A stretch of 5,929 bases of DNA, from contig JABURN010000030.1 in assembly GCA_014762585.1 (NCBI GenBank), positions 1 to 5,929 on the forward strand, read 5' to 3'. Every line of letters begins with the position of its first letter. Position 1 is the stretch's first letter. The translations under genes and the position numbers were made by a program. Below are positions 5,866-5,929 of the stretch, one piece after another. The stretch is from Methylophaga sp. (lineage in GTDB: Bacteria; Pseudomonadota; Gammaproteobacteria; Nitrosococcales; Methylophagaceae). Below the pieces are notes generated by a model. It searched no databases. It was not told the origin of the DNA and saw only the letters and a list, made by a program, of their open reading frames with translations.

Positions 5866-5929
5866 TGGTGGGTGCTGAGGGGATCGAACCCCCGACCCTC
5901 GCCTTGTAAGGGCGATGCTCTCCCAGCTG
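5866..5929 (-). tRNA. tRNA-Val (anticodon TAC), 5' 12 nt outside window
   Basis: The minus strand shows the D-loop side (CAGCTGGGAGAGC), an anticodon stem TCGCC/GGCGA around loop CTTACAA (anticodon TAC, plus-strand 5906-5908) and a T-arm GGGGG-TTCGATC-CCCTC. It then shows the acceptor strand AGCACCC, discriminator A and an encoded CCA (5866-5868). The sequence closely resembles E. coli tRNA-Val(UAC), which reads GUA and related codons. The first 12 bases, including the 5' acceptor strand, lie beyond the right edge. It is transcribed leftward toward the hypothetical gene. No convincing intrinsic terminator is visible in the 177 bp between, so read-through is possible. Confidence 0.95.

Noticed and set aside
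5866..5929. tRNA-Val as an attachment site for an integrated element
   Set aside because: I found no integrase gene and no second copy of the tRNA 3' end within the window; the other side lies outside it.

Overview
The window looks like ordinary chromosome of a gammaproteobacterium, probably a marine, non-enteric one (Oceanospirillales- or Pseudomonas-like). I infer this from an MltF-type lipoprotein lytic transglycosylase, a C-factor/sniffer-like short-chain dehydrogenase, a CCA-encoding tRNA-Val(TAC) and moderate G+C. This placement rests on recalled family resemblance, not on a search. I see no CRISPR array, transposase, phage gene or toxin-antitoxin pair.

Layout from left to right. Positions 1-512 (+) hold the C-terminal part of a LysR-family regulator cut by the window edge. 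Positions 636-1604 (+) encode a receiver-GGDEF response regulator with a degenerate cyclase site but an I-site-like RxxD at the right spacing. Positions 1605-1851 contain no gene I can support. Positions 1852-2172 (-) encode a small exported protein of unknown function, divergent from an MltF-like lytic transglycosylase at 2359-3717 (+). A secreted Sel1/TPR-like helical-repeat protein follows at 3932-4588 (+). It runs tail to tail, with 6 bp between stop codons, into a leftward group: tRNA-Val (5866-5929, partial), a candidate 48-residue membrane peptide (5661-5807), an unrecognised soluble protein (5353-5688) and a C-factor-like dehydrogenase (4595-5311).

How the genes may work together. MltF, the small exported protein and the Sel1-like protein are all predicted to act in the envelope, so 1852-4588 reads as a loose cell-envelope neighbourhood, although no operon joins the three. 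The leftward genes are spaced closely enough to be one transcript. The response regulator has no kinase beside it, and its best reading is a phosphorylation-controlled c-di-GMP binder or protein-interaction module rather than a cyclase. Clear Shine-Dalgarno sequences are scarce: only the 1852-2172 gene, the Sel1-like gene and the longer start of the 5353 gene have a recognisable one.

I did not find a new system. The items most worth checking are the I-site-retaining degenerate GGDEF protein, the overlooked small membrane ORF ending in an ATGA overlap, and the inverted repeats in front of the leftward genes.
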